64,000 bases of DNA from Bradyrhizobium sp. CSS354 (GTDB taxonomy: Bacteria > Pseudomonadota > Alphaproteobacteria > Rhizobiales > Xanthobacteraceae). A program made the translations under genes and the position numbers. Location of the stretch: the NCBI RefSeq assembly GCF_029051725.1, contig NZ_JAACFU010000001.1, positions 434,001 to 498,000 on the forward strand, in the 5' to 3' direction. The notes beneath the pieces are model-generated. The model saw only the letters and a list, made by a program, of their open reading frames with translations. It was not told the DNA's origin and did not search any database. Shown in pieces: positions 35,816 to 43,989 of the stretch (position 1 is the stretch's first letter; each line of letters starts with the position of its first letter).

Positions 35816-36265
35816 GTGCCGCACATCATCAAGAGCACGATCGTGGATGCGCCGACCGGCTCCCTGTGGGCCGTGCTGCGCGATTTCAACGGGCACGATC
35901 GTTGGCATCCGGCGGTCGCGACCTCCACGATCGAGCGCGCCCAAGCCTCGGACAAGATCGGCTGTGTCAGGCGGTTCAAGCTCCAGGACGGCTCCGAGCT
36001 GCGCGAGCAATTGCTGACGCTATCGGATCTGGAGCAGACCTTCAGCTATTGCCTGCTCGATACGCCGGTCCCGATGTTCAACTACGTGGCCCACGTCCGC
36101 CTGCTGCCCGTGACGGACGGCGACCGCACCTTCTGGCACTGGGAATCCCGCTTCTCGACGCGGCCGGAGGACAAGGACCATATCACCCACATGGTCGCGG
36201 AAGATATCTACCAAGCGGGGTTCGACGCGATCCGCCGGCACCTCAAGGAGGCTGTGTCAACATGA
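35816..36265 (+). CDS. SRPBCC-family protein (second of a tandem pair)
   Basis: A GTG start five bases after the previous stop gives 149 residues (VPHIIKSTIVDAPTGSLWAV). It shares DFNGxxxWHPA, SDKIGCVR and PVTDGDxTF with its neighbour, pointing to tandem duplication. The stop overlaps the FAD-subunit start by four bases. Confidence 0.82.
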   Translation: MPHIIKSTIVDAPTGSLWAVLRDFNGHDRWHPAVATSTIERAQASDKIGCVRRFKLQDGSELREQLLTLSDLEQTFSYCLLDTPVPMFNYVAHVRLLPVTDGDRTFWHWESRFSTRPEDKDHITHMVAEDIYQAGFDAIRRHLKEAVST

Positions 36266-37080
36266 CTGTGACGGTGAAGACCTTCACGAGTTCGAGTGAG
36301 GCCGCCGCAGCGCTGTCGTCCGATCGCAATGCGCGCTATCTCGGCGGCGGCACGCTCGTGATGCGCGCACTGAACGAAGGCGACATCTCCATCTCGACCG
36401 TCGTGCGCGCCAATGACCATGCCTTGACGCGCATCGACCCCTCAGGCCCGCGGATCACACTGGGTGCCGGCGTAACTTTCGCGCGGATTCTGGGCGAGCG
36501 CGACCTCGCTTTCCTGCACGCTCCTGCCCGCTCGATTGGTGGCCCGGCGGTGCGCAACATGGGTACGGTGGGCGGCAATCTGTTTGCGCCCAATCCCTAT
36601 GGCGATTTCACCGTCGCCCTGCTTGCGCTCGATGCCACCGTGGCCCTGCAAGGCGGCTTTGGATCGCGCGACATTCCGATTGAGGAGTTTTTGCAGTCAC
36701 GTGAAAGGCAGGCGGGCACGCTCGTGCTGTCGGTGTCCTGCACGCGGCCGGCAAGCGCGGAGGCTTTCCGCTACCGCAAGATCGCACGAATCAAGCCCAA
36801 AGGCGGCTCGGTCATCACGCTCGCCGCACATCTGCCTATCAGTGGCGGGCGGGTCGCCGGGGCACGCATTGCATTGGGATCGATGGCGCCGACGCAAATA
36901 CGTGCGCGGGCGGCCGAACGCGCGCTGGAAGGCCGCTCGCTCGATGCCGCGACCATTGCGGCCGCAGGCTCTGCAGCCGTGGAAGGAACATCGCCGTCCG
37001 ACAACGCGCTCGGCAGCGCCTGGTATCGCCGCGAGATCGTCGGCGTACATCTGCGTCGTCTTCTCTTGGGTCAGGAATAG
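36262..37080 (+). CDS. Molybdenum hydroxylase FAD-binding (medium) subunit
   Basis: The 272-residue protein has the CoxM/XDH FAD-domain motifs YLGGGTLVMRA and MGTVGGNLFAPNPYGDF and the C-terminal CO_deh_flav_C domain (FRYRKIARIKPKGGSVITLA). It transfers electrons from the Fe-S subunit to an acceptor. The order FAD, Fe-S, Mo subunits matches CODH-type operons. Confidence 0.9.
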   Translation: MTVTVKTFTSSSEAAAALSSDRNARYLGGGTLVMRALNEGDISISTVVRANDHALTRIDPSGPRITLGAGVTFARILGERDLAFLHAPARSIGGPAVRNMGTVGGNLFAPNPYGDFTVALLALDATVALQGGFGSRDIPIEEFLQSRERQAGTLVLSVSCTRPASAEAFRYRKIARIKPKGGSVITLAAHLPISGGRVAGARIALGSMAPTQIRARAAERALEGRSLDAATIAAAGSAAVEGTSPSDNALGSAWYRREIVGVHLRRLLLGQE

Positions 37081-37085
37081 ATCGT

Positions 37086-37562
37086 ATGGCCAAGACTGCC
37101 CTGCAATTTCGTCACAACGGCAGCGATGTCGCCATTTTCGTCGATGGCGGCACCAACCTGCTCGTCGCGCTTCGCGAATTGATCGGCGACATGACGCCGA
37201 AGTTCGGTTGCGGCCAGGGGGGCTGCGGCACCTGCAGCGTCCTGATCGACGGCGAGCTTCATCTCTCCTGTCTGACGCTGGCCGAGACCGTCGCCGGCCG
37301 CTCCGTCGAGACGCTGGATAGCCTGAAGCAAGGACCAAACCTGCATGCGCTGCAACGCGCCTTCGCCGAGAATTTTGCTGCCCAGTGCGGCTATTGCACG
37401 CCGGGCATGCTGATGGCGGCCAAGGCGCTGCTCGACCGCAATCCCTCCCCGAGCCGCGCCGAGATCGTCGAGGCGATCTCCGGCAACATCTGCCGCTGCA
37501 CCGGCTACGAGCCGATCATCAACGCCATCCTCGCCGCCTCCGGCGGCCGGGTGAGCGCCTGA
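37086..37562 (+). CDS. Molybdenum hydroxylase [2Fe-2S] (small) subunit
   Basis: The 158-residue protein has both cluster sites: a plant-ferredoxin-type CGQGGCGTCSVLIDG with a downstream cysteine (HLSC), and the C-terminal helical site CGYCTPGMLM...CRCTGYE. It relays electrons from the Mo centre to FAD. Confidence 0.93.
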   Translation: MAKTALQFRHNGSDVAIFVDGGTNLLVALRELIGDMTPKFGCGQGGCGTCSVLIDGELHLSCLTLAETVAGRSVETLDSLKQGPNLHALQRAFAENFAAQCGYCTPGMLMAAKALLDRNPSPSRAEIVEAISGNICRCTGYEPIINAILAASGGRVSA

Positions 37563-37573
37563 AGGACCAGACC

Positions 37574-39169
37574 ATGCTGGAACTGCGCAAAGACATTTTC
37601 GCGGACGAGCGCGACGATAATCTCAACGAGATCGGCAAGGGCACACAGCGCCAGGACATGCTCGGCCATGTCACGGGCACATCGAGCTATTTCAACGACC
37701 ACAAGCTCCAGGGCATGCTGCACCTGAAAGTCGTCCGCTCGACCCATTCTCATGCAAGGATCCGACGGATCGACACCGCGGAGGCCGAGCGCTCCGCCGG
37801 CGTGCGCCGGATCATCCGCGGCTCCGACGTGCCCCGCAATCTCAACACGCTCTTGAGCCTGATCAATTTCGGCAAGGACGACGAGCCGTCGCTGGCCGTC
37901 GACAAGGTCCGCTACAAGGGTGAGCCGATCCTGGCCATCGTCGCCGACAGCGAGCGGGAGGCCTTTGAGACGATTGCGAAGGTGCGGATCGACTATGAGC
38001 CGTTGCCTGCCGTGTTCGACGTGGAAGATGCGTTGAAGGCCGGTGCACCCGTCGTCAACGATACCTATCCGAAGAATGCCTTCATTTATCACGACACATA
38101 TGACCACCAAAAACTCCGCTTCGGCGACGCCGATGCCGCGCTCGCGACCGCCGATCACGTGCTCGAACAGCGTTACCAGATGTCGCCCATCGAGCACGCG
38201 CCAACCGAAACCAACGGGTCGATCGCGGCGCCCGACACCAACGGGCGTTATGTCGTCTATACCTCGACGCAGGCGCTGTTCTTCTCGGTCGACACCTGCG
38301 CCAAGATTCTCGACGTCCCCTCCAATACCTTCCATTTCATCGGCGGCACCGTCGGCGGCGGCTTTGGCGGCAAGGTGGACACGCTGACCGAACCTTTATG
38401 CATCCTGGGTGCGATGCTGACGGGACGTCCCGTGCGCTACGTATTCGGACGCGAAGAAGAGATGCAATACGGCCCGCCGCGCGGCGCAGAGCGCATCTAC
38501 ATCAAGGACGGTGTGATGCGCGACGGCCGGGTCGTCGCGCGAAAGATCCGCGCATATTTCGACAGCGGCGCATATACACGGCTCTCCAGTTATGCCGCGG
38601 TGAAATGCGCAGCCCATCTGCCGGGACCCTACACTATCCCGAACGTCTATGGCGATGTCTACTGCGTCTTCACCAACCGTACGCCGGCAACCGCGATGCG
38701 CGGATTCGGCGTCACCGCAATGGATTTTGCGATCGAGTGCCAGATGGACAAGCTCGCGAACCTCGTCGGGATGGATCCGATGGAGTTCCGTATCCTCAAT
38801 GCCTATCGCGACGGCGACATGAAGGCGCATCGGCGCGAGGCCAAGAACACGGCATTGATCGAGTGCGTCCAGGTCGCTGCCGAGAAAGCCAAATGGCCGA
38901 TCCGCGACGAGTTCAAGCGCGCCTCCTCCCGCAAGGACGGTGGCGGCAACCGCGCCGCAATCCCGCGGACGCCGACTGACACCCACGGAGGATCAACTGC
39001 GCCAACGCAGCAGCGCACAACCTATGACCGCTTGCCGGCGGCGGCGTTGCGCGAACCACCGCGCGAGCCCCCACCGCCCGCGCCGCCACCGCCGCAGCCA
39101 CCGCGACCAGCATCGCCCTCGCATGGGGCGGGCCGCTTCTCATCCGTGTTCGGCACCAGGAGGCGTTGA
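37574..39169 (+). CDS. Molybdenum hydroxylase large subunit, N-terminal half
   Basis: The 531-residue protein holds the Ald_Xan_dh_C hammerhead domain (GHVTGTSSYFNDHKLQGMLH) and the first Mo-binding domain (GGTVGGGFGGKVD; TPATAMRGFGVTAMDFAIE). The active-site loop reads ATAMRGFG, like xanthine/aldehyde oxidases, not the AYRCSFR loop of CO dehydrogenase, so CO is not the substrate. It stops where the second Mo-binding domain should begin, after a tail of about 70 residues rich in Pro, Ala and Arg. The missing half is the next gene in another frame. Confidence 0.88.
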   Translation: MLELRKDIFADERDDNLNEIGKGTQRQDMLGHVTGTSSYFNDHKLQGMLHLKVVRSTHSHARIRRIDTAEAERSAGVRRIIRGSDVPRNLNTLLSLINFGKDDEPSLAVDKVRYKGEPILAIVADSEREAFETIAKVRIDYEPLPAVFDVEDALKAGAPVVNDTYPKNAFIYHDTYDHQKLRFGDADAALATADHVLEQRYQMSPIEHAPTETNGSIAAPDTNGRYVVYTSTQALFFSVDTCAKILDVPSNTFHFIGGTVGGGFGGKVDTLTEPLCILGAMLTGRPVRYVFGREEEMQYGPPRGAERIYIKDGVMRDGRVVARKIRAYFDSGAYTRLSSYAAVKCAAHLPGPYTIPNVYGDVYCVFTNRTPATAMRGFGVTAMDFAIECQMDKLANLVGMDPMEFRILNAYRDGDMKAHRREAKNTALIECVQVAAEKAKWPIRDEFKRASSRKDGGGNRAAIPRTPTDTHGGSTAPTQQRTTYDRLPAAALREPPREPPPPAPPPPQPPRPASPSHGAGRFSSVFGTRRR

Positions 39170-39170
39170 G

Positions 39171-40193
39171 ATGACCCGACATCGCGGACGCGGCATCGCG
39201 TCGGTCAATTATCCCATCGGCATGAACCTCGGCGGCGATCCCAGCCAGGCCCTAGTTCATTCCAATCCAAGCGGTAAATTCACTGTGGCGCTATCCTCGA
39301 TTGACCTTGGCCAGGGCATGAAGTCGGTAACGCGGCAGATCTGCGCTGAGACGCTCGGCGTACCGGTCGAGGATGTTTATGTCGACACCGCCGATTCCGA
39401 CACCGGTCCGCATTGCATGGGCTCGTTCGCCTCCCGCGGCACCCATCGCGTCGGCAATGCCGTGATGGCGGCGGCGCGTGAGGCGCGTGGCGTGATGATG
39501 GAAGCCGCCGCAGAGGAACTCGAGGTCAACGCCGCCGATCTCGAAACCGACGGGCGTGGCAACATCCACGTCAAGGGCGCGCCGCACCGCTCGATCTCCA
39601 CCAAGGACGTCGCCATCGCCGCGCAATTCAAACAGGGCAAGACCATCTCGGGCCGCGGCATCTTCCTGGTGCCGCTATCCAATGTCGATCCGGAAACCGG
39701 CGAGATGTCGCCGGCAACCTGCTACGCTCATGCCTGTCTTGTCGCCGAGGTCGAGGTCGACGACGAGACCGGCGAGGTCACGATGATCCGCATGGACTCT
39801 GCCTACGAGCTCGGCCGTGCGCTCAACCCGCGCCTGGTCGAGCAACAGCTCGTCGGCGGCGCGTGGATGGGCGTCAGTCACGCGCTCTACGAGACGCCTG
39901 AACCCTATTATCCCGACCCTGTCCACGGCCCTCGCGACTTTGTCGAATATGTCATGCCTGGTCCTGGCGACATCTGCCCGCACGACATCGCCGTGTTGGA
40001 ACGCCCCGCTCCCGATGGCCCCTTCGGCGCCAAGGGTCCGGGCGAAATGTGCGCGAATCCCGTATTGCCGGCGGTTGCGAATGCCATCTTCAACGCCGTC
40101 GGCGTCCGCATCGACGATCTGCCGATTACGCCGGAGAAGGTGCTGCGCGCGATCAAGGCCGAGGGCGGCGCGCGCCCTCAGGCGCGGCGCTGA
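39171..40193 (+). CDS. Molybdenum hydroxylase large subunit, C-terminal half
   Basis: The 340-residue protein starts one base after the previous stop, behind an AGGAGG site inside the upstream gene. It is the second Mo-binding domain: LSSIDLGQGMKSVTRQICAE, GSFASRGTHRVGNAV, ELGRALNPRLVEQQLVGGAW and the catalytic glutamate motif GAKGPGEMCANP. Together with the N-terminal half it makes a complete large subunit. The good ribosome site argues for a real split rather than a sequencing frameshift. Confidence 0.88.
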   Translation: MTRHRGRGIASVNYPIGMNLGGDPSQALVHSNPSGKFTVALSSIDLGQGMKSVTRQICAETLGVPVEDVYVDTADSDTGPHCMGSFASRGTHRVGNAVMAAAREARGVMMEAAAEELEVNAADLETDGRGNIHVKGAPHRSISTKDVAIAAQFKQGKTISGRGIFLVPLSNVDPETGEMSPATCYAHACLVAEVEVDDETGEVTMIRMDSAYELGRALNPRLVEQQLVGGAWMGVSHALYETPEPYYPDPVHGPRDFVEYVMPGPGDICPHDIAVLERPAPDGPFGAKGPGEMCANPVLPAVANAIFNAVGVRIDDLPITPEKVLRAIKAEGGARPQARR

Positions 40194-40200
40194 GGTCTCG

Positions 40201-41082
40201 ATGGCCGTCCGCAGCAACATCGTCGGCATCGACAGCCCCGAGGCACTGGAGAAGGCATTACGGGCGGCCTATTACCTCGCCGACGAGGGACTGGCGACCG
40301 CAGCCTATCTCGGGCTGGCACTCGGCAAGCCATTGCTGCTCGAGGGCGCGCCGGGCGTCGGCAAGACCGAGGCCGCCAAAGCTATTGCCGCCGTCCTCGG
40401 CCGCCGCCTGATCCGCCTGCAATGCTACGAAGGCATCGACGCGTCCGCCGCACTCTATGAATGGAACTATCCGCGCCAGATGCTCGCCATCCGTCAGGCC
40501 GGTGATGAGAGCATCGACATCTATGGCGAAACGTTTCTGATCGAGCGACCCATGCTGGCGACGCTGCGCGCGCCTGACTCGACTGTGCTGTTGATCGACG
40601 AAATCGATCGCGCCGACCAGGAATTCGAGGCCTTCCTCCTCGAATTCCTGTCCGACTTCCAGATCTCGATTCCAGAACGCGGTACGGTGCGCGCCTCCGA
40701 GCGCCCGGTCGTCGTCCTGACCTCAAACCGCACGCGGGATCTTCATGAAGCGTTGCGGAGACGCTGCGTCTATCACTGGATCGACTATCCCACCGCTGAG
40801 CGCGAAGCGCGCATCGTGATGATGCGGGCCTCCAGCGTCGCCGAAGGGACCGCGCGGGCCGTCGTCGCGGCCGTCGAGAAACTGCGGCACGAGCCGCTCA
40901 GCAAGGCGCCCGGAATCGCCGAGGCCGTCGATTGGGCTGAGGCCGCCACGCTGTTGCACAAGGGCGGCGCGCGGTGGCCCGATGCCTTCAAGCGCTCGAT
41001 CGGCGTAGCCCTGAAAGACGAGGAGGATCTGCACTTCATCTCGCCGCGCCTCGATGCCCTGCTGGCGGAGGCCTCTGCATGA
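40201..41082 (+). CDS. MoxR-type AAA+ ATPase (CoxD-like)
   Basis: The 293-residue protein has Walker A GAPGVGKTE, Walker B VLLIDEIDRAD and sensor ASERPVVVLTSNRTRDL, typical of MoxR ATPases. In CO dehydrogenase clusters CoxD works with the VWA protein CoxE to mature the Mo active site. The VWA gene overlaps by four bases, so the same partnership is likely here. Confidence 0.9.
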   Translation: MAVRSNIVGIDSPEALEKALRAAYYLADEGLATAAYLGLALGKPLLLEGAPGVGKTEAAKAIAAVLGRRLIRLQCYEGIDASAALYEWNYPRQMLAIRQAGDESIDIYGETFLIERPMLATLRAPDSTVLLIDEIDRADQEFEAFLLEFLSDFQISIPERGTVRASERPVVVLTSNRTRDLHEALRRRCVYHWIDYPTAEREARIVMMRASSVAEGTARAVVAAVEKLRHEPLSKAPGIAEAVDWAEAATLLHKGGARWPDAFKRSIGVALKDEEDLHFISPRLDALLAEASA

Positions 41083-42200
41083 GCGCCGAACCCGAACTGC
41101 CGCGCGCTGCGCGTGTCTTCATCACCTTCGTCGGGCTGTTGCGAACGAACAGGTTTGCCGTCGCACCGGAACAGACGACCTCGTTCCTGGCCGGAATCCA
41201 GTTGCTCGGTCCCCGCAGCCTGGAGGACATTCGGCAGGCAGCCCTCGCAACACTGGGCCCTCCACCGGAGCGTCGCGCAACGTTCGACCGGCTGTTCGAT
41301 CTGCACTTTCGTGGAAACGAGGCAATCGAGCGCGTCGATGACGGTGAGGACGACGAGACGGTTCGGCTGCAAGAGGAGGCCCGCGGAAACAATGAGCCGC
41401 TGTTGTCGGACGAGGCCAATGAGTCCGGTCTCGCAGCGGCGCGCGCCGAAGCCCTCGTCGAGCGCCGGTTTGCGCAGCTCTCGACCACCGATGCGCTGCG
41501 CCGGCTGTTCCGCGAGGCGCCCAGACGCCTACCGAAGCGGCGCGGCCATCGCCGCATGCGGGCACGCAGCGGGCCCTACGCGGATTTGCGCCGCACCCTG
41601 CGCGACTCCGTTCGCAGCGACGGCGAAATCCTCCGGCTGGGACGTTTGAAGCGGCGGCAGCGCCCACGCAAGGTGTTGCTTCTGATTGACGTCTCCGGCT
41701 CGATGAAGACCCGCACCGAGGAGAATATGAAGTTTGCGCACACGCTGGTACAGGCGGCGCCCAACGTCGAGGTCTTCACCTTGGGCACACGGCTGACCCG
41801 TATCACCCGGCCGTTGCGTCTCAAGCGGCGCGAGCAAGCGCTCAACGCCGCGGCCTACGTGGTGAGCGACTGGGACGGCGGCACCCGAATCGGCGATGCG
41901 CTTCAGGCCTTTCTCGCGGTGCCCCGCTTCGGCGGATACGCGCGCGGCGCCGCCGTGATCATCGTTTCCGACGGCCTGGAGCGAGGCGAACCCGATGCGC
42001 TACGCGATGCGGTCGCGAAACTGTCGCGCCGTGCGTGGCGCGTGAGCTGGCTGACGCCGCTCGCGTCTGGTCCCGGCTTTCGCCCGCAGACCGAAGCGCT
42101 GGTCGCGATCGAACGCTTCGTCGACGACCTCGTCGATGGTGGATCGAGCGCGTCGATCGTCGCGCACGTGCTGGCGCTGGGACAAAGGAGAGTTGCGTGA
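41079..42200 (+). CDS. VWA-domain protein (CoxE-like)
   Basis: The 373-residue protein has an N-terminal CoxE-type helical region, an Arg-rich middle and a C-terminal VWA domain with the metal-ion site DVSGSM, then WDGGTRIG and IIVSDGLERG. It is the expected partner of the MoxR ATPase. Its end overlaps the GTG start of the amidohydrolase gene. Confidence 0.9.
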   Translation: MSAEPELPRAARVFITFVGLLRTNRFAVAPEQTTSFLAGIQLLGPRSLEDIRQAALATLGPPPERRATFDRLFDLHFRGNEAIERVDDGEDDETVRLQEEARGNNEPLLSDEANESGLAAARAEALVERRFAQLSTTDALRRLFREAPRRLPKRRGHRRMRARSGPYADLRRTLRDSVRSDGEILRLGRLKRRQRPRKVLLLIDVSGSMKTRTEENMKFAHTLVQAAPNVEVFTLGTRLTRITRPLRLKRREQALNAAAYVVSDWDGGTRIGDALQAFLAVPRFGGYARGAAVIIVSDGLERGEPDALRDAVAKLSRRAWRVSWLTPLASGPGFRPQTEALVAIERFVDDLVDGGSSASIVAHVLALGQRRVA

Positions 42201-43081
42201 CCGACATCGTCGATGGGCACCATCATATCTGGCGCCAGGCCGACCTGCCCTGGCTGGTGGGTCCGCTGCAGCCGCGCATCTTCGGTCCGTACGAGCCGAT
42301 CCGGCGCGATTACCCGATCGAGGAATATCTCGGCGACCTCGAAGGCAGCGGCGTCACCCGCTCGGTCTATGTCCAGACCAACTGGGCCAATGACCGCTTC
42401 GAGGACGAGGCGGCTTGGGTGCAGCAGACCGCCGAGGCGCACGGCTGGCCGCATGCCATCGTGGCTTACGCCGACTTTTCAGTGGATGACGTGCGTCCAC
42501 AACTCGACCGCCTGAAGCGCTATGCCCTGCTACGCGGCGTTCGCATGCAACTGCATTGGCACGAGAACCCGCTTTATCGCTTTGCCGCGCGGCCCGATCT
42601 CTGCACCGATCCCGTGATCCAGCGCAATATCGCTCGCCTTGCGGACTATGGCTGGAGCTTTGACCTTCAGGTGTTCACGCCGCAGATGCCGGACGCCGCA
42701 CACCTTGCGGAATCCTGTCCCAAGGTGACCTTCATCCTCCAGCACGCCGGCATGCTCGAGGACCTTTCACCCTCAGGCCGCGCCGCGTGGCGTGCCGGGA
42801 TGGCCCGCCTCGCCGCCTGCCCGAACGTCGTGTCGAAACTGTCAGGGCTCGGAACCTTCATCCAACGCAACGACCCCGCGCATATCGCATCCGTCCTGAC
42901 GGACACGATTGCGATCTTTGGCGCCGAACGCTGCTTGTTCGGCTCTAATTTTCCAATCGAGAAATTGTGGACCAGCTATCGCGAATTGATCGATGCGTTC
43001 CGTGACGCTGCAGCGCCGCTACGAGATGATCAGCGCGAAGCTATTTTCAGAACGACAGCCATGCGCGTCTATCGGCTCTGA
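42197..43081 (+). CDS. Amidohydrolase-2-family hydrolase (lactonase-like)
   Basis: A GTG start with AAAGGAG upstream gives 294 residues. The metal-binding HxH is in IVDGHHHIW, with further markers QLHWHE, LQHAGML and GSNFPIEK. Members hydrolyse lactones such as 4-sulfomuconolactone, 2-pyrone-4,6-dicarboxylate or L-fucono-lactone. In this cluster it is a good candidate for opening a ring produced after hydroxylation. Confidence 0.85.
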   Translation: MTDIVDGHHHIWRQADLPWLVGPLQPRIFGPYEPIRRDYPIEEYLGDLEGSGVTRSVYVQTNWANDRFEDEAAWVQQTAEAHGWPHAIVAYADFSVDDVRPQLDRLKRYALLRGVRMQLHWHENPLYRFAARPDLCTDPVIQRNIARLADYGWSFDLQVFTPQMPDAAHLAESCPKVTFILQHAGMLEDLSPSGRAAWRAGMARLAACPNVVSKLSGLGTFIQRNDPAHIASVLTDTIAIFGAERCLFGSNFPIEKLWTSYRELIDAFRDAAAPLRDDQREAIFRTTAMRVYRL

Positions 43082-43123
43082 GCGCCGAGGAAACCAATAA
43101 GAACGGACACAGGGAGGGACGGA

Positions 43124-43972
43124 ATGCCGCTGGAAATCAAAATCCTGGACTATGGCGATATCGAGCTGGAATCGAGCTTTCTGGTTCTCGGCCACGACTG
43201 CGGCCGCACCCGCCGTGTCCTCACCCTCGGCTTCCTGATCCTCGGCGGCAAATACCCGGTCGTGGTCGATACGGGTTACCGCTCCAACCAGATCATGGAA
43301 ACGCTGGGGATGCGCGGCCTGCAGTATCACGAGCACATGATCGAGAACCAGCTTGCGCGGCACGGCGTGCGGATGGGCGATGTGCGTTTCGTCTGCCACA
43401 CCCATCTGCATATCGACCACGCTGGCAAGGACGATCTGTTTCCGATGAACACGACCGTCGTCCTCAACCGCCGCGAGCTCGAGTATTCCGTGTCCGGCCT
43501 GATGCATCCGCAATATCCGGCGCCGGATATCAAGCATCTGATCGACCGTCTGCACACCAAGAGCGCGCTGCGCTTTCTCGACCTCGAAATCACGGGTCCC
43601 ATCGAGCTGATGCCGGGCGTCTACTGCGACGCCGCGAATGCGCATACCGAGGGGTCGATGAACATCATCGTAGAAACCGCCGACGGCATCGCCACCATCT
43701 GCGGTGACGTCATCTATGATTTCAACGACCAGATCGTGACGCCCTTCAACGAGATCCACGACTGGGAGCCACGCACCACGGGCAACCACGGCACCACCAA
43801 GCGGGCCGAGAAGGCCGCCATCAAGAAGCTGCTCAGCAATTCGCGCTATCTGCTGCCGGTCCACGACCGTCCCGCCAAGATCGAGGGCGGCAACGTCGTC
43901 GGCCGGCTGCACGACCAGGTCCCTGGACCGGTCGTGCAATCCCTGCCCCAGCGCAACTGGTTTCCGGCCTAG
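43124..43972 (+). CDS. Metallo-beta-lactamase-fold hydrolase (AHL-lactonase-like family)
   Basis: The 282-residue protein has the zinc motif HTHLHIDHAGKDD and later ligands in ANAHTEGSMNI and LLPVHDRP. The overall pattern is that of the N-acyl-homoserine-lactonase-like MBL family, but many members act on other lactones or amides. Its cluster suggests a catabolic lactone rather than quorum signals. Confidence 0.85.
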   Translation: MPLEIKILDYGDIELESSFLVLGHDCGRTRRVLTLGFLILGGKYPVVVDTGYRSNQIMETLGMRGLQYHEHMIENQLARHGVRMGDVRFVCHTHLHIDHAGKDDLFPMNTTVVLNRRELEYSVSGLMHPQYPAPDIKHLIDRLHTKSALRFLDLEITGPIELMPGVYCDAANAHTEGSMNIIVETADGIATICGDVIYDFNDQIVTPFNEIHDWEPRTTGNHGTTKRAEKAAIKKLLSNSRYLLPVHDRPAKIEGGNVVGRLHDQVPGPVVQSLPQRNWFPA

Positions 43973-43989
43973 ACGCCAGAGGATGGACG

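Noticed and set aside
36262..42200. Carbon monoxide dehydrogenase
   Set aside because: The subunit order and CoxD/CoxE partners fit, but the large subunit has ATAMRGFG instead of the AYRCSFR loop needed for the CuSMo site.
43124..43972. Quorum-quenching AHL lactonase
   Set aside because: Fold and HxHxDH motif agree, but the catabolic neighbourhood makes another lactone or amide more likely; the specific activity was not claimed.
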